A DNA stretch of 29,465 nucleotides from JBBRVP01 sp038246785 (GTDB taxonomy: Bacteria > Actinomycetota > Actinomycetes > Jiangellales > Jiangellaceae): the NCBI GenBank assembly GCA_038246785.1, contig JBBRVP010000045.1, positions 1 through 29,465 on the forward strand, in the 5' to 3' direction. Of this stretch, positions 1-6,870 are shown one piece after another (positions within the stretch are counted from its first letter, which is position 1; the number at the start of each line of letters is the position of its first letter). Under the pieces are notes generated by a model that saw nothing but the letters and a program-made list of their open reading frames with translations, made no database searches and was not told the origin of the DNA. A program made the translations under genes and the position numbers.

Positions 1-139
1 CGAGGCGCCTGTGACCCGAGGCGCCTGTGACCCGAGGCGCCTGTGACCCGAGGCGCCTGTGACCCGAGGCGCCTGTGACCCGAGGCGCCTGTGACCCGAG
101 GCGCCTGTGACCCGAGGCGCCTGTGACCCGAGCCGCCTG
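1..139. repeat. 16-nt tandem repeat array, at least 8 perfect copies
   Basis: Unit CGAGGCGCCTGTGACC is repeated eight times without a mismatch at 1-128, followed by a decayed partial copy at 129-139. The array probably continues off the left edge. Each unit holds the 8-bp palindrome AGGCGCCT. The plus strand is closed by TGA stops in these copies, while the minus strand is open in all frames (48 nt = 16 residues per cycle). Confidence 0.97.
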
Positions 140-164
140 CCGTGCCGCTTCGCCCCGGGTTCAT
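1..164 (-). CDS. possible partial ORF made of the tandem repeat (weak)
   Basis: Reading the minus strand from an ATG at 164-162, a frame stays open to the left edge. It begins MNPGRSGTAGGS and then repeats a 16-residue unit (GHRRLGSQAPRVTGAS) because three 16-nt units make 48 nt. There is no convincing ribosome-binding site upstream and no recognisable domain. The open frame may be only a by-product of the repeat composition. It is listed because it is truncated by the window edge and cannot be excluded. Confidence 0.15.
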   Translation of the reverse strand, partial: MNPGRSGTAGGSGHRRLGSQAPRVTGASGHRRLGSQAPRVTGASGHRRLGSQAP

Positions 165-285
165 CGGCGCAGCCGGCAAGGCCTACCGCCTCTCGGCGAC
201 GGACCAGCGTGGGGCTCTGTCGAGGTGCGCGTTGACTGCGACGGAGTCCGGGCGTTCGCACGTGCTTGGCCCCTTCCCACCAGGC

Positions 286-395
286 GATCTTGAGACGGTG
301 TAGGGCCCATCGCCGCACCCCAGCCTCAAGATCCTCCAGGCGGATGGATCTTGAGGCGTTGTCGGGCTCATCGGGCCAGGAACGTCTCAAGATCC
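286..395. repeat. pair of 49-nt palindromic repeats
   Basis: Two direct copies, 286-334 and 347-395, are both 49 nt and match at 36 of 49 positions. Each begins GATCTTGAG and ends CTCAAGATCC, so each can fold on itself. Pairing between copies is better. The 12-mer 286-297 (GATCTTGAGACG) is perfectly complementary to 383-394, and 323-334 (GCCTCAAGATCC) is perfectly complementary to 346-357. The stretch 140-514 otherwise shows no convincing gene. Confidence 0.9.
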
Positions 396-514
396 CGGGG
401 GCGACGGCCTGGCGCTGAGCGTCCATGCCTGCCGAGGGTGGATCGAGATCGGGGCTGGGCGCCGGCCCGGCTGCGGCGTACGTTCCGATCAACGAGCCGC
501 ACTGGAGGATGGCC

Positions 515-1468
515 ATGGACCAGACCCCGACCTTCGACGACCACTGGGCCGCGGTGGGAGCCCAGCTGCTGATGAGCGAGTTCGACTCGGGCGCCGAGCG
601 CGCGCATCAGCTGAGCGCAGCCACGGCCCGGCTGCTGCCGGAGGTGGTGCGCGAGGAGGAGTCGGGGGCCGCGGAGCGCGTACAGGAGCACCACCGGGCG
701 CTGGACGAGCTCGCCGCCGTCTCCGCGGGAGCGGGCGGCCGGGTCATGACACACCGCTCCCCATGGTCACAGGAGCTGTCCGCGATCAAGGACCGGCTCG
801 ACCTGACGCCGTACCTGCACTGGCCACGGCTCTACCTCAAGGGCACGTCGGACTACCGGTGGGGCTGGACGTGGCGTACGTCGCTGGAGCTGCAGCCGAC
901 GACCGACCTGCTGCAGAACGTCCTCCAGCAGTCGGCTTCCTACGACGTGGCCACCGGCAAGGTCTTCGTCGAGCACCGGCTCAGCGACCACGAGTCGGAG
1001 GTCAAGGCGTTCGTCGGCTTCCCGTTCGTGCCCAGCGTCAGCGTCGGTTACATCAATGTGCGGCCCTACTACCAGTTCGGTGTCGACGGGTACGTCGACG
1101 TGGACGGCAGCGGCGCCTGGTCGAGCAGCGCAGACCGGGCCCGGTCCTACACCTATGCGCAGATCTACGTGACCAGCACCGACGCCTCCGGCGGCGACGC
1201 CCGCTTCGAGGGCCCGGTGTGGAGCCGGTCGAGCTACGACCACGCGGGGCCTGGCGTGGGGTCGTCGTTCTCCCACAGCGGCGTGCTCACGGTCGGCGAC
1301 GGTCTCGTCATCGACGCACTGGTCATCAGCGCGCGCCGGTACGTCGTCTGGGTCGGCTGCTACGCCTGGGCCTGGAGCAAGATCATCCCACGGGTGGCGA
1401 CGTCGCAGGTGCAGGCCAAGATCGACGGCTCGGTGCCGTTCGTCGTGGTGGAGGAGCGCCCGCTGTAA
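515..1468 (+). CDS. hypothetical protein, unrecognised
   Basis: A 317-residue protein that I do not recognise. ATG 515 is chosen because GGAGG at 504-508 sits six bases upstream; the same frame is open from 425, and ATG 509 would overlap that site. Residues about 1-85 are charged and helical-looking (rich in E, A, R, H). The remainder is rich in aromatic residues, G, S, T and V and looks like beta structure, with a YINVRPYYQF stretch and a YVVWVGCYAWAW stretch near the end. There is no signal peptide and no clear membrane segment. The serine hydrolase begins 17 bases downstream, so the two may be co-transcribed. Codon use looks like normal high-GC coding sequence. The two-part build (helical head, beta body) could suit a structural or binding protein, but I assign no function. 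Confidence 0.75.
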   Translation: MDQTPTFDDHWAAVGAQLLMSEFDSGAERAHQLSAATARLLPEVVREEESGAAERVQEHHRALDELAAVSAGAGGRVMTHRSPWSQELSAIKDRLDLTPYLHWPRLYLKGTSDYRWGWTWRTSLELQPTTDLLQNVLQQSASYDVATGKVFVEHRLSDHESEVKAFVGFPFVPSVSVGYINVRPYYQFGVDGYVDVDGSGAWSSSADRARSYTYAQIYVTSTDASGGDARFEGPVWSRSSYDHAGPGVGSSFSHSGVLTVGDGLVIDALVISARRYVVWVGCYAWAWSKIIPRVATSQVQAKIDGSVPFVVVEERPL

Positions 1469-1484
1469 AATTGCGCTGACGACG

Positions 1485-2789
1485 GTGAGACAGACCGAGA
1501 CGGTGGACGAGAGCGATCTGACGGATCTGCTCCGTCGGCACGCTCAGCGCCATTCGGTGCCTGGCGCAGCGATCGGGATCCTCCGCGAAGGGATGGCCAC
1601 GACCGCCTGTTACGGAGTGGCGGACGCGGGCTCTGGCGAGCCGGTCACACCCGGGACGCTCTTCGGTGTCGGATCCATGACGAAGTCGATGGTCGCGACC
1701 GTGATCGCACGGCTCGCGAACGCGGGGCGGTTGTCGCTGGATGATCCGGTCGCCGCGCGCGTGCCGGAGCTGCGCCGCAGCGGCTGGGCCCGAGCCGCGA
1801 CCCTGCGAGACCTGTTGGCGAATCGCTCCGGTCTCCCGCTGCGCGCCGGGCTGGAGTTCGACTTCGCCAGCCGCCAGGACGGGGACGTTGGCGCGCTCTC
1901 GCGCCTCGCGGCGGAGATCGCCGTCGGCCCACCCGCGGCGACGTTCTGGTCGTACACGAACATTGGCTGGTGCCTGCTCGGGCGCGTGATCGAGACCACG
2001 ACGGGGGCCACCTGGGACGAGGCGATGCACCTCCACTTCGCAGTCGCCGGCTTGCGCGAGACGAGCTTTGCCACCGGTGCCTCGAGGAAGCGGCGCGCCT
2101 CCGGCCACGAGATCACGGCCGATGGCCCGGTGCCGGTCGAGCCGGTGGTGTCTCGCGCGTACGGCCCGGCCGGCACGACTCCCGTCTCGACGGTCACGGA
2201 TCTTCTCCGGTTCGCTGCGTTGCACCTGGAGGACTCCTCACTCGCCGCACTGCGTGTCGTGCACGCCGAGGTCTCGATCCACTCCTGGCTGGACTCCTGG
2301 TGTCTCGGATGGGCCCGGTTCGACTGGGAAGGTGGCCGGGTTTGGGGATGGGACGGTGTCCTCAACGGCGAACGGTCAGTCCTCCGGATCGTCCCGGAAC
2401 ATCGGGCCGCCGTCGTCTTGATGACCAACGGCAGCACGGGGCGTGCGATGTACCGCTCGCTCTTCACCGAGCTCATGGGGCCGCTGTTCGGGATCGACGT
2501 CCCGCCGCTGCGCCTCGACGCGTCACCCGGTGCAGCCGGCGACCTCTCGCGCTTCGCCGGCGTCTACGCATGGCCCGACCGGCGGGTGGAGGTCACGGAT
2601 TCGGGGGGTTGTCTCCTCATCACGAGCGAGCAGGGTGAAGCCGAGGCCCTCCCGCTCGACGAGCGGACCTTCCTCGTCGACGCCGTGGATCCGGACAATC
2701 CGACGGTGACGTTCGACGCGTTCGACGCGGCCGGCCGCCCGCGGGTGCTGTACCTCATGCTGTGGGGACTTCCACGTCTCGACGAGTAG
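1485..2789 (+). CDS. serine beta-lactamase-like hydrolase (class C / PBP4* family)
   Basis: A 434-residue member of the beta-lactamase/transpeptidase-like superfamily (class C beta-lactamase, esterase and DD-peptidase relatives). The SxxK nucleophile motif is visible as S64-M-T-K67 in the context FGVGSMTKS. The second motif is Y157-T-N159 in WSYTNIGW. A GWDG near residue 290 is the likely equivalent of the third (K/H)xG motif. A C-terminal part (about 345-434) resembles the small beta-barrel domain often appended to these proteins. No signal peptide is seen, which favours a cytoplasmic esterase or peptidase over a periplasmic beta-lactamase. Start GTG 1485 is the first start in frame; its ribosome-binding site is weak. 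It follows the unrecognised gene by 17 bases. The substrate cannot be read from the sequence. Confidence 0.9.
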   Translation: MRQTETVDESDLTDLLRRHAQRHSVPGAAIGILREGMATTACYGVADAGSGEPVTPGTLFGVGSMTKSMVATVIARLANAGRLSLDDPVAARVPELRRSGWARAATLRDLLANRSGLPLRAGLEFDFASRQDGDVGALSRLAAEIAVGPPAATFWSYTNIGWCLLGRVIETTTGATWDEAMHLHFAVAGLRETSFATGASRKRRASGHEITADGPVPVEPVVSRAYGPAGTTPVSTVTDLLRFAALHLEDSSLAALRVVHAEVSIHSWLDSWCLGWARFDWEGGRVWGWDGVLNGERSVLRIVPEHRAAVVLMTNGSTGRAMYRSLFTELMGPLFGIDVPPLRLDASPGAAGDLSRFAGVYAWPDRRVEVTDSGGCLLITSEQGEAEALPLDERTFLVDAVDPDNPTVTFDAFDAAGRPRVLYLMLWGLPRLDE

Positions 2790-2793
2790 AGCG

Positions 2794-2950
2794 CTACGGG
2801 CGACGGGATCGGCGGCCAGGCGATGCAGCGGCCCGTCCGCGCGAGCGTTCCACGCAGGGTCCGGCCAGGAGAGCCGCGATCGCCACGGCGACCACCACGA
2901 GCACGGTGACCAGCCAGCCGTTCCCGCCCCATGTTCATCAGCGGACCCAT
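2794..2950 (-). pseudogene. frameshifted small membrane protein (possible)
   Basis: On the minus strand a frame ending at TAG 2796-2794 encodes GGNGWLVTVLVVVAVAIAAL, a near-ideal single membrane helix, followed by a basic tail with several Arg. This frame has no start codon. Good ATGs at 2950, 2938 and 2932 (MGPLMNMG) lie one base out of phase. A one-base change in the G-rich run near 2922-2930 would join them into a protein of about 50 residues of the small Gly/Trp-rich membrane type. It could be a real frameshift, a sequencing error or chance. Nothing else was seen in the 277-base gap 2790-3066. Confidence 0.35.
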
Positions 2951-3066
2951 CGGGACATCCGAGCCGTCCTCCGGCTGCCGTGCGGCGCCACCGATCGGGG
3001 CGGAAGGCGCGCAGGTCCCGACTCCTCGAAGACCCGACGACCACGCGAGCACGGCACGATGGGGCC

Positions 3067-3684
3067 ATGGAAGCTGCGGAGTGGGACGCCCGCTACGGCG
3101 CCGCCGACCGGGTCTGGTCGGAGGGGCCCAACGCCCTGGTCGAGGAGCTCGTGGCGCCGCTGCTGCCGGGTACGGCCGTCGACCTCGCCGCTGGTGAGGG
3201 GCGACACGCCGTCTGGCTGGCCTCGCGCGGGTGGACCGTCACCGCCGTCGACTTCTCGCCGGTCGGGCTCGAGCGCGGCCGGGCGGCGGCTGCTGCGCGC
3301 GGGGTTCCAGTGCGCTGGGTGGTGGCCGACGTCCGTATCTGGACGCCGCCGGCACCGGTGGACCTCGTCCTCGTCGCGTACCTCCAGCTGCCCGGCCACG
3401 AGCTCGAGCCGCTCCTGCGCGCCCTCCCCGGATGGGTGGCACCGGGAGGGACGCTGCTCGTGCTCGGGCACGACCTGGCCAACATCGAGCACGGCCACGG
3501 CGGACCGGCCGACCCTGACGTGCTCTACACCTGCGAGTTGCTCGGACCGGTCGCTGCGGGCCTGGAGATCCAACGCTTGGAGACCGTCGAGCGATCGGTG
3601 CCGGAATCCCCGGGTCGCCCGGCGCTCGACACACTGCTGGTGGCGCGGCGGCCCCGCCGGTCGCCGGCAGCACGTGGGGGGTGA
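3067..3684 (+). CDS. class I SAM-dependent methyltransferase (TehB-like)
   Basis: A 205-residue Rossmann-fold methyltransferase. The SAM-binding motif I is AVDLAAGEGRHAVWLA (about residues 39-54), close to the DLGCGxGRN type of TehB/thiopurine-like methyltransferases. The acidic end of strand 2 is in TVTAVDFSPVGLERG, and motif IV is near VDLVLVAYLQLP. The N-terminal WDARYGAADRVWSEGPNALV is typical of small actinobacterial enzymes annotated as tellurite-resistance or generic methyltransferases. ATG 3067 is chosen by homology, with only a G-rich stretch as ribosome-binding site. It is cytoplasmic and likely monocistronic, converging on the phosphatase gene to its right. The methyl acceptor is unknown. 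Confidence 0.88.
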   Translation: MEAAEWDARYGAADRVWSEGPNALVEELVAPLLPGTAVDLAAGEGRHAVWLASRGWTVTAVDFSPVGLERGRAAAAARGVPVRWVVADVRIWTPPAPVDLVLVAYLQLPGHELEPLLRALPGWVAPGGTLLVLGHDLANIEHGHGGPADPDVLYTCELLGPVAAGLEIQRLETVERSVPESPGRPALDTLLVARRPRRSPAARGG

Positions 3685-3786
3685 CTTCCGGCCAGCGGGT
3701 CCCACCCGTCCGGCCCGTCCAGGAATCGACCACCAGCTCATGTGAGGTCAGGCGCGTGACGCCGCTGCGCCTCGGCACACGAGCCG

Positions 3787-5028
3787 TCAGGGTGTCATCG
3801 CCGACGGGTCGTCGCCGGCCCAGTCGACGAGGATTGTCGTCGCGTCGTCCTGGAGGAACCCCTCCTGGTGCGCCAGGATGCCCAGAACGAGCCGCCGCAG
3901 CGTCTCGGCAGCCGGGCGCCCGGCGGCCGCCTCCCGAGACACGTAGTCGACGAGCCGCTCGATGCCGAAGAAGACGCCGGCCGAGTCGCGCGCCTCGATG
4001 ACCCCGTCGGTGTGCAGCAGCAGGCGGTCGCCACGCTGCAGGCGCTCCTCGCCCACCGTCGGCGCGCCGACCAAGACCCCGAGCGGCGGGTCGACGGGGG
4101 AGTCGAGCACCTTGACGACGTGACCGTCACGGACGACGAGCCCCGGTGGGTGTCCGGCGGTCACCCACCCCCAGATCCCGGAGTGGGTGTCGAGCTCGCC
4201 GACGATCGCGGTGACGAAGCCGAAGTCGCCGAACTGGGCCGACAGGTGCTTGTCCATCGAGCGGACCGTGTCCTGCAGGTCCAGCCCCGATCGCCGGCCG
4301 TTGCGCAGCGCCCCGACGGCCACCGCCGACATGAGCGTGGCGTCCAGCCCGTGTCCCATGGCGTCGATGATCGCTAAGTGGGCGACGTGGTCGTTGACCG
4401 CGTAGTCGAAGGAGTCCCCGGCCACCTCGTTGGCAGGCACGAGGACGCCGGAGATGGAGACCTGCGGGGCGACGAAGCTGAGCGGGGGAAGCAGGCTCCA
4501 CTGCAACTCGGCCTCCAGCGAGAGCGGGAGACGGCGGCGGGTGCGTTCGACGAGGTCGCCGACGTGTGACCGGCTCATGACGAGGTCGGCCACGACTGAG
4601 GCGAGGCCGGCGGTGAGGTGGCGCAGTGCGCTGTCGACGGCGTGTCGATCGGGGAAGGTCAGCTCGAGCACGCCGAGGCGGTGGCTGCCGTCGAGCACGG
4701 GGGCCCAGGCGGTCGCTCCGTCGGCGGGGTTGGCGGCCGAGCCGGTCACCTGGACGTCGACCTCGGTGAACGCCCGTCCCGCCAGCGTTCCCGCCAGCGG
4801 CAGCGTCGGCCGCGGGGCGAGCGCGGGGTCGCCCACACCCACCCCGGCCAGCAGCGGGACGAGCATCACCTGGTCGTAGTCGACGACGTAGACGACCGCG
4901 TCGTCGGCTCCGAGCAGCGCGGCGGCTTCGCGGACGCGGGCCGGGATGTCGTCGGGGCGGGCGACGTGGGACGAGCGCAGCAACACCTCGAAGGCCCGCA
5001 GGGCGCGCTCTGCGGGGTCGTGCGGCAT
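3787..5028 (-). CDS. GAF-domain PP2C-type (SpoIIE/RsbU) serine phosphatase
   Basis: A 413-residue signalling phosphatase. Residues about 10-155 form a GAF-like sensor domain; about 185-405 form the PP2C/SpoIIE domain. Metal-binding motifs are visible: VAGDSFDY, AIIDAMGHGLDA, and the final DDATTILV. Relatives dephosphorylate anti-sigma antagonists in partner-switching cascades that control stress sigma factors. No anti-sigma kinase or STAS antagonist is encoded nearby, so the partner must be elsewhere. ATG 5028 has a strong ribosome-binding site (GGAGG on the minus strand, 5032-5036). A TACTGT hexamer at 5081-5076 on the minus strand is a possible -10 element but lacks a clear -35. It is divergent from the PAC2 gene. 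The ligand of the GAF domain is unknown. Confidence 0.93.
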   Translation of the reverse strand: MPHDPAERALRAFEVLLRSSHVARPDDIPARVREAAALLGADDAVVYVVDYDQVMLVPLLAGVGVGDPALAPRPTLPLAGTLAGRAFTEVDVQVTGSAANPADGATAWAPVLDGSHRLGVLELTFPDRHAVDSALRHLTAGLASVVADLVMSRSHVGDLVERTRRRLPLSLEAELQWSLLPPLSFVAPQVSISGVLVPANEVAGDSFDYAVNDHVAHLAIIDAMGHGLDATLMSAVAVGALRNGRRSGLDLQDTVRSMDKHLSAQFGDFGFVTAIVGELDTHSGIWGWVTAGHPPGLVVRDGHVVKVLDSPVDPPLGVLVGAPTVGEERLQRGDRLLLHTDGVIEARDSAGVFFGIERLVDYVSREAAAGRPAAETLRRLVLGILAHQEGFLQDDATTILVDWAGDDPSAMTP

Positions 5029-5184
5029 GACGCCTCCTCGACCGCCGAGGCGAGGGGACCAGAGCGGGTCCGTCGACAGTAGCGACCTGAGGCTTCAGCG
5101 GTGCCCGGACGCCGCCGCCGCACGAGCCCGGCGTCGTTGTCCTGCCGGCCGGGCTGCGCCTGCTTCATGAGGGAGACTGGGGTC

Positions 5185-6093
5185 GTGCTTCCCCCCGACG
5201 AGATCTACGAGCTCCACGACACCGACCTCGCGCCGGGCAGCGTCTTGCTGCACGCGATGTCGGGCTTCGTGGACGCCGGCTCCGGAGCGACGCTCGCGGC
5301 GGGAGCGCTGCTGGAGTCCCTCGAGCACCGGCCGGTCGCCACGTTCGACCTCGACGCGGTCTTCGACTACCGCGCGCGGCGGCCGAGGATGACCTTCCTC
5401 AACGACCACTTCGCCAGCGTGGACCTGCCCGAGCTGGTGCTCCACGAGGTGACCGACACGGCCGGGACACCGTTCCTCCTGCTCGCCGGACCCGAGCCCG
5501 ACCTGCAGTGGCGACGCTTCGTGGCCGCGACCGTCGGCCTGGTCGAGCGGCTCGGCGTACGTCGCACCGTCGGGCTCTCGGCCGTCCCGTGGCCGGTCCC
5601 GCACACCCGTCCCACGGGCATCTCGCCGCACGCCACCGATCCCGCGCTCATCGCCGGCCGCCCCCGCTGGGTGGGGGCGATCGAGGTGCCGGGACACGCC
5701 GAGGCGCTGCTGGAGCTGCAGCTCGGCGACGCCGGGCACGAAGCGTTGGGCTTCACCGCCCACGTGCCGCATTACCTGTCGGCCATCGAGTACCCGCCGG
5801 TCGCCATCGCGCTGCTCGAGGCGTCGGCCGAGGTCAGCGGCCTCACCCTGCCGACCGACGCGCTGCGGGCAGCCGCCGAGCGCACGGTGGCCGAGGTCGA
5901 CGACCAGCTGGCCCGGTCGGAGGAGAACCTCGCCGTCGTGCGCACGCTCGAGGCGCAGTACGACGCTGCTGTCGCGGCCCGCGAGGCGGCCGGCACGTCG
6001 CCGGGGGAACCGCTGCCGAGCGCCGACGAGATCGGAGCCCAGGTGGAGCGCTTCCTCGCCGACATGGACGAGCGCCGGCCGCCGGAGGCCTGA
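5185..6093 (+). CDS. PAC2 family protein (proteasome assembly chaperone-like)
   Basis: A 302-residue PAC2-family protein, a fold shared with eukaryotic proteasome assembly chaperone 2 and widespread in actinobacteria. Family-like segments include MSGFVDAGSG, LNDHFASVDLPELVLHEV and the TVGLSAVPWPVPHTRP region. The last 80 residues are helical and acidic, ending in ADMDERRPPEA. GTG 5185 is preferred because family members typically start with an M-L-x-P-x-E-L-Y-E pattern, matched here by VLPPDEIYELHD, and GGGAG lies at 5170-5174. An in-frame ATG at 5167 is the alternative. Its molecular role in actinobacteria is not firmly established. It is convergent with the kinase gene at 6113. Confidence 0.88.
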   Translation: MLPPDEIYELHDTDLAPGSVLLHAMSGFVDAGSGATLAAGALLESLEHRPVATFDLDAVFDYRARRPRMTFLNDHFASVDLPELVLHEVTDTAGTPFLLLAGPEPDLQWRRFVAATVGLVERLGVRRTVGLSAVPWPVPHTRPTGISPHATDPALIAGRPRWVGAIEVPGHAEALLELQLGDAGHEALGFTAHVPHYLSAIEYPPVAIALLEASAEVSGLTLPTDALRAAAERTVAEVDDQLARSEENLAVVRTLEAQYDAAVAAREAAGTSPGEPLPSADEIGAQVERFLADMDERRPPEA

Positions 6094-6112
6094 GCCCGAG
6101 CGGCCGCGCCGG

Positions 6113-6730
6113 TCAGGCGCCCGGCACCACCAGGTCCGCGCGCTCGCGGGTGGCCGCCACCAGCAGGGCATTCGCCTCGTCGCTGCGCTGCACCCAGGCG
6201 CGAGCCTGCTCGGGTGTCTTGCCGTGGGCGACATGCCGGGCGACGAGCCGTGGCACACGCACGACGGCCGGCAGGTCGACGTACCAGCATTCGTCCAGCA
6301 ACCCACGCACCCGCGCCCATGGACCGTCGTCGAGCAGCAGGTAGTTGCCTTCGGTGACGACGAGCGGCGTTTCGGCTCGCACCCGCAGCCCGTCGGGCAC
6401 CGTCCGCTCTCGGGCACGGTCGAAGACCGGCGCCGACGCGGCTGCGCCCGCACGCAGGCGCTCGAGCAGGGCGAGATAGCCCTCGGCGTCGAACGTCGAC
6501 GGCGCCCCCTTGACCTCCGAGAGCCCGAGCGCGGCCAGCTCCTCGTCGCTGCGGTGGAAGCCGTCCATCGGCACGAGCACGGCGCGGTCTCCCAGGCACC
6601 GGACGACCGCGGCCGCGAGCGTCGACTTGCCCGACCCTGGCGGCCCGGTGACGCCGAGCAGCCGCCGGCCGCCGCCGGCCAGGGCCTCGGCCCGCCGGCG
6701 GAGGGCGGCGGGTGGCAACTCGGTACGCAT
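6113..6730 (-). CDS. P-loop nucleoside/nucleotide kinase family protein (uridine kinase-like)
   Basis: A 205-residue P-loop kinase of the uridine kinase / pantothenate kinase-like superfamily (YggC/FrcK type annotations). Walker A is G29-PPGSGKST-37; the substrate-side motif VLVPMDGFHRSDEEL follows, and LVVTEGNYLLLDDGPW is the conserved EGNYLLL block. The C-terminal VARHVAHGKTPEQARAWVQRSDEANA is the usual lid and tail region. It phosphorylates a small hydroxylated substrate with ATP; which one is not visible. Start ATG 6730-6728 is preceded by AGGAG on the minus strand. Unusually, this start and ribosome-binding site lie in one arm of the 82-nt palindromic element at 6724-6805. It is divergent from the Ser/Thr kinase. 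Confidence 0.9.
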   Translation of the reverse strand: MRTELPPAALRRRAEALAGGGRRLLGVTGPPGSGKSTLAAAVVRCLGDRAVLVPMDGFHRSDEELAALGLSEVKGAPSTFDAEGYLALLERLRAGAAASAPVFDRARERTVPDGLRVRAETPLVVTEGNYLLLDDGPWARVRGLLDECWYVDLPAVVRVPRLVARHVAHGKTPEQARAWVQRSDEANALLVAATRERADLVVPGA

Positions 6731-6805
6731 TTGGGGCTCCTGGTGCAGAAGGTGACCCGGTGTCGCGGCCGCAGCCTCTCAGGTGTCAGCAGCCCCAATT
6801 GTGTA
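6724..6805. repeat. 82-nt palindromic element, copy 1
   Basis: The left arm TACGCATTTGGGGCT (6724-6738) pairs with the right arm AGCCCCAATTGTGTA (6791-6805), with one mismatch and one G-T pair. An element of identical length and arm sequence is at 27028-27109. The left arm, read on the minus strand, supplies the ribosome-binding site and start codon of the kinase gene ending at 6113. No flanking direct duplication is visible. Confidence 0.8.
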
Positions 6806-6857
6806 GCCAGGGAGGGGGCGGCTGGGCCGCTGCGCGGGTGCTGGCGGCTGCCTCACG

Positions 6858-6870
6858 TACCGTTTCCCCG
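6858..6870 (+). promoter_or_regulatory. -10 element of a leaderless promoter for the Ser/Thr kinase
   Basis: TACCGT at 6858-6863 fits the actinobacterial TANNNT -10 pattern. It is followed by six bases and then the GTG start at 6870, so transcription would begin at the start codon. There is no Shine-Dalgarno between them, which fits a leaderless transcript. No clear -35 is seen. Confidence 0.5.

Noticed and set aside
1..139. Possible CRISPR array
   Set aside because: The 16-nt units are directly adjacent with no unique spacers, and no cas genes are present.
183..371. 62-residue minus-strand ORF
   Set aside because: It runs through the 49-nt palindromic repeat, has no ribosome-binding site and no recognisable features.
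6724..6805. Target-site duplication for a MITE-like insertion
   Set aside because: The bases flanking both 82-nt copies do not form direct duplications, and no transposase is present in the window.
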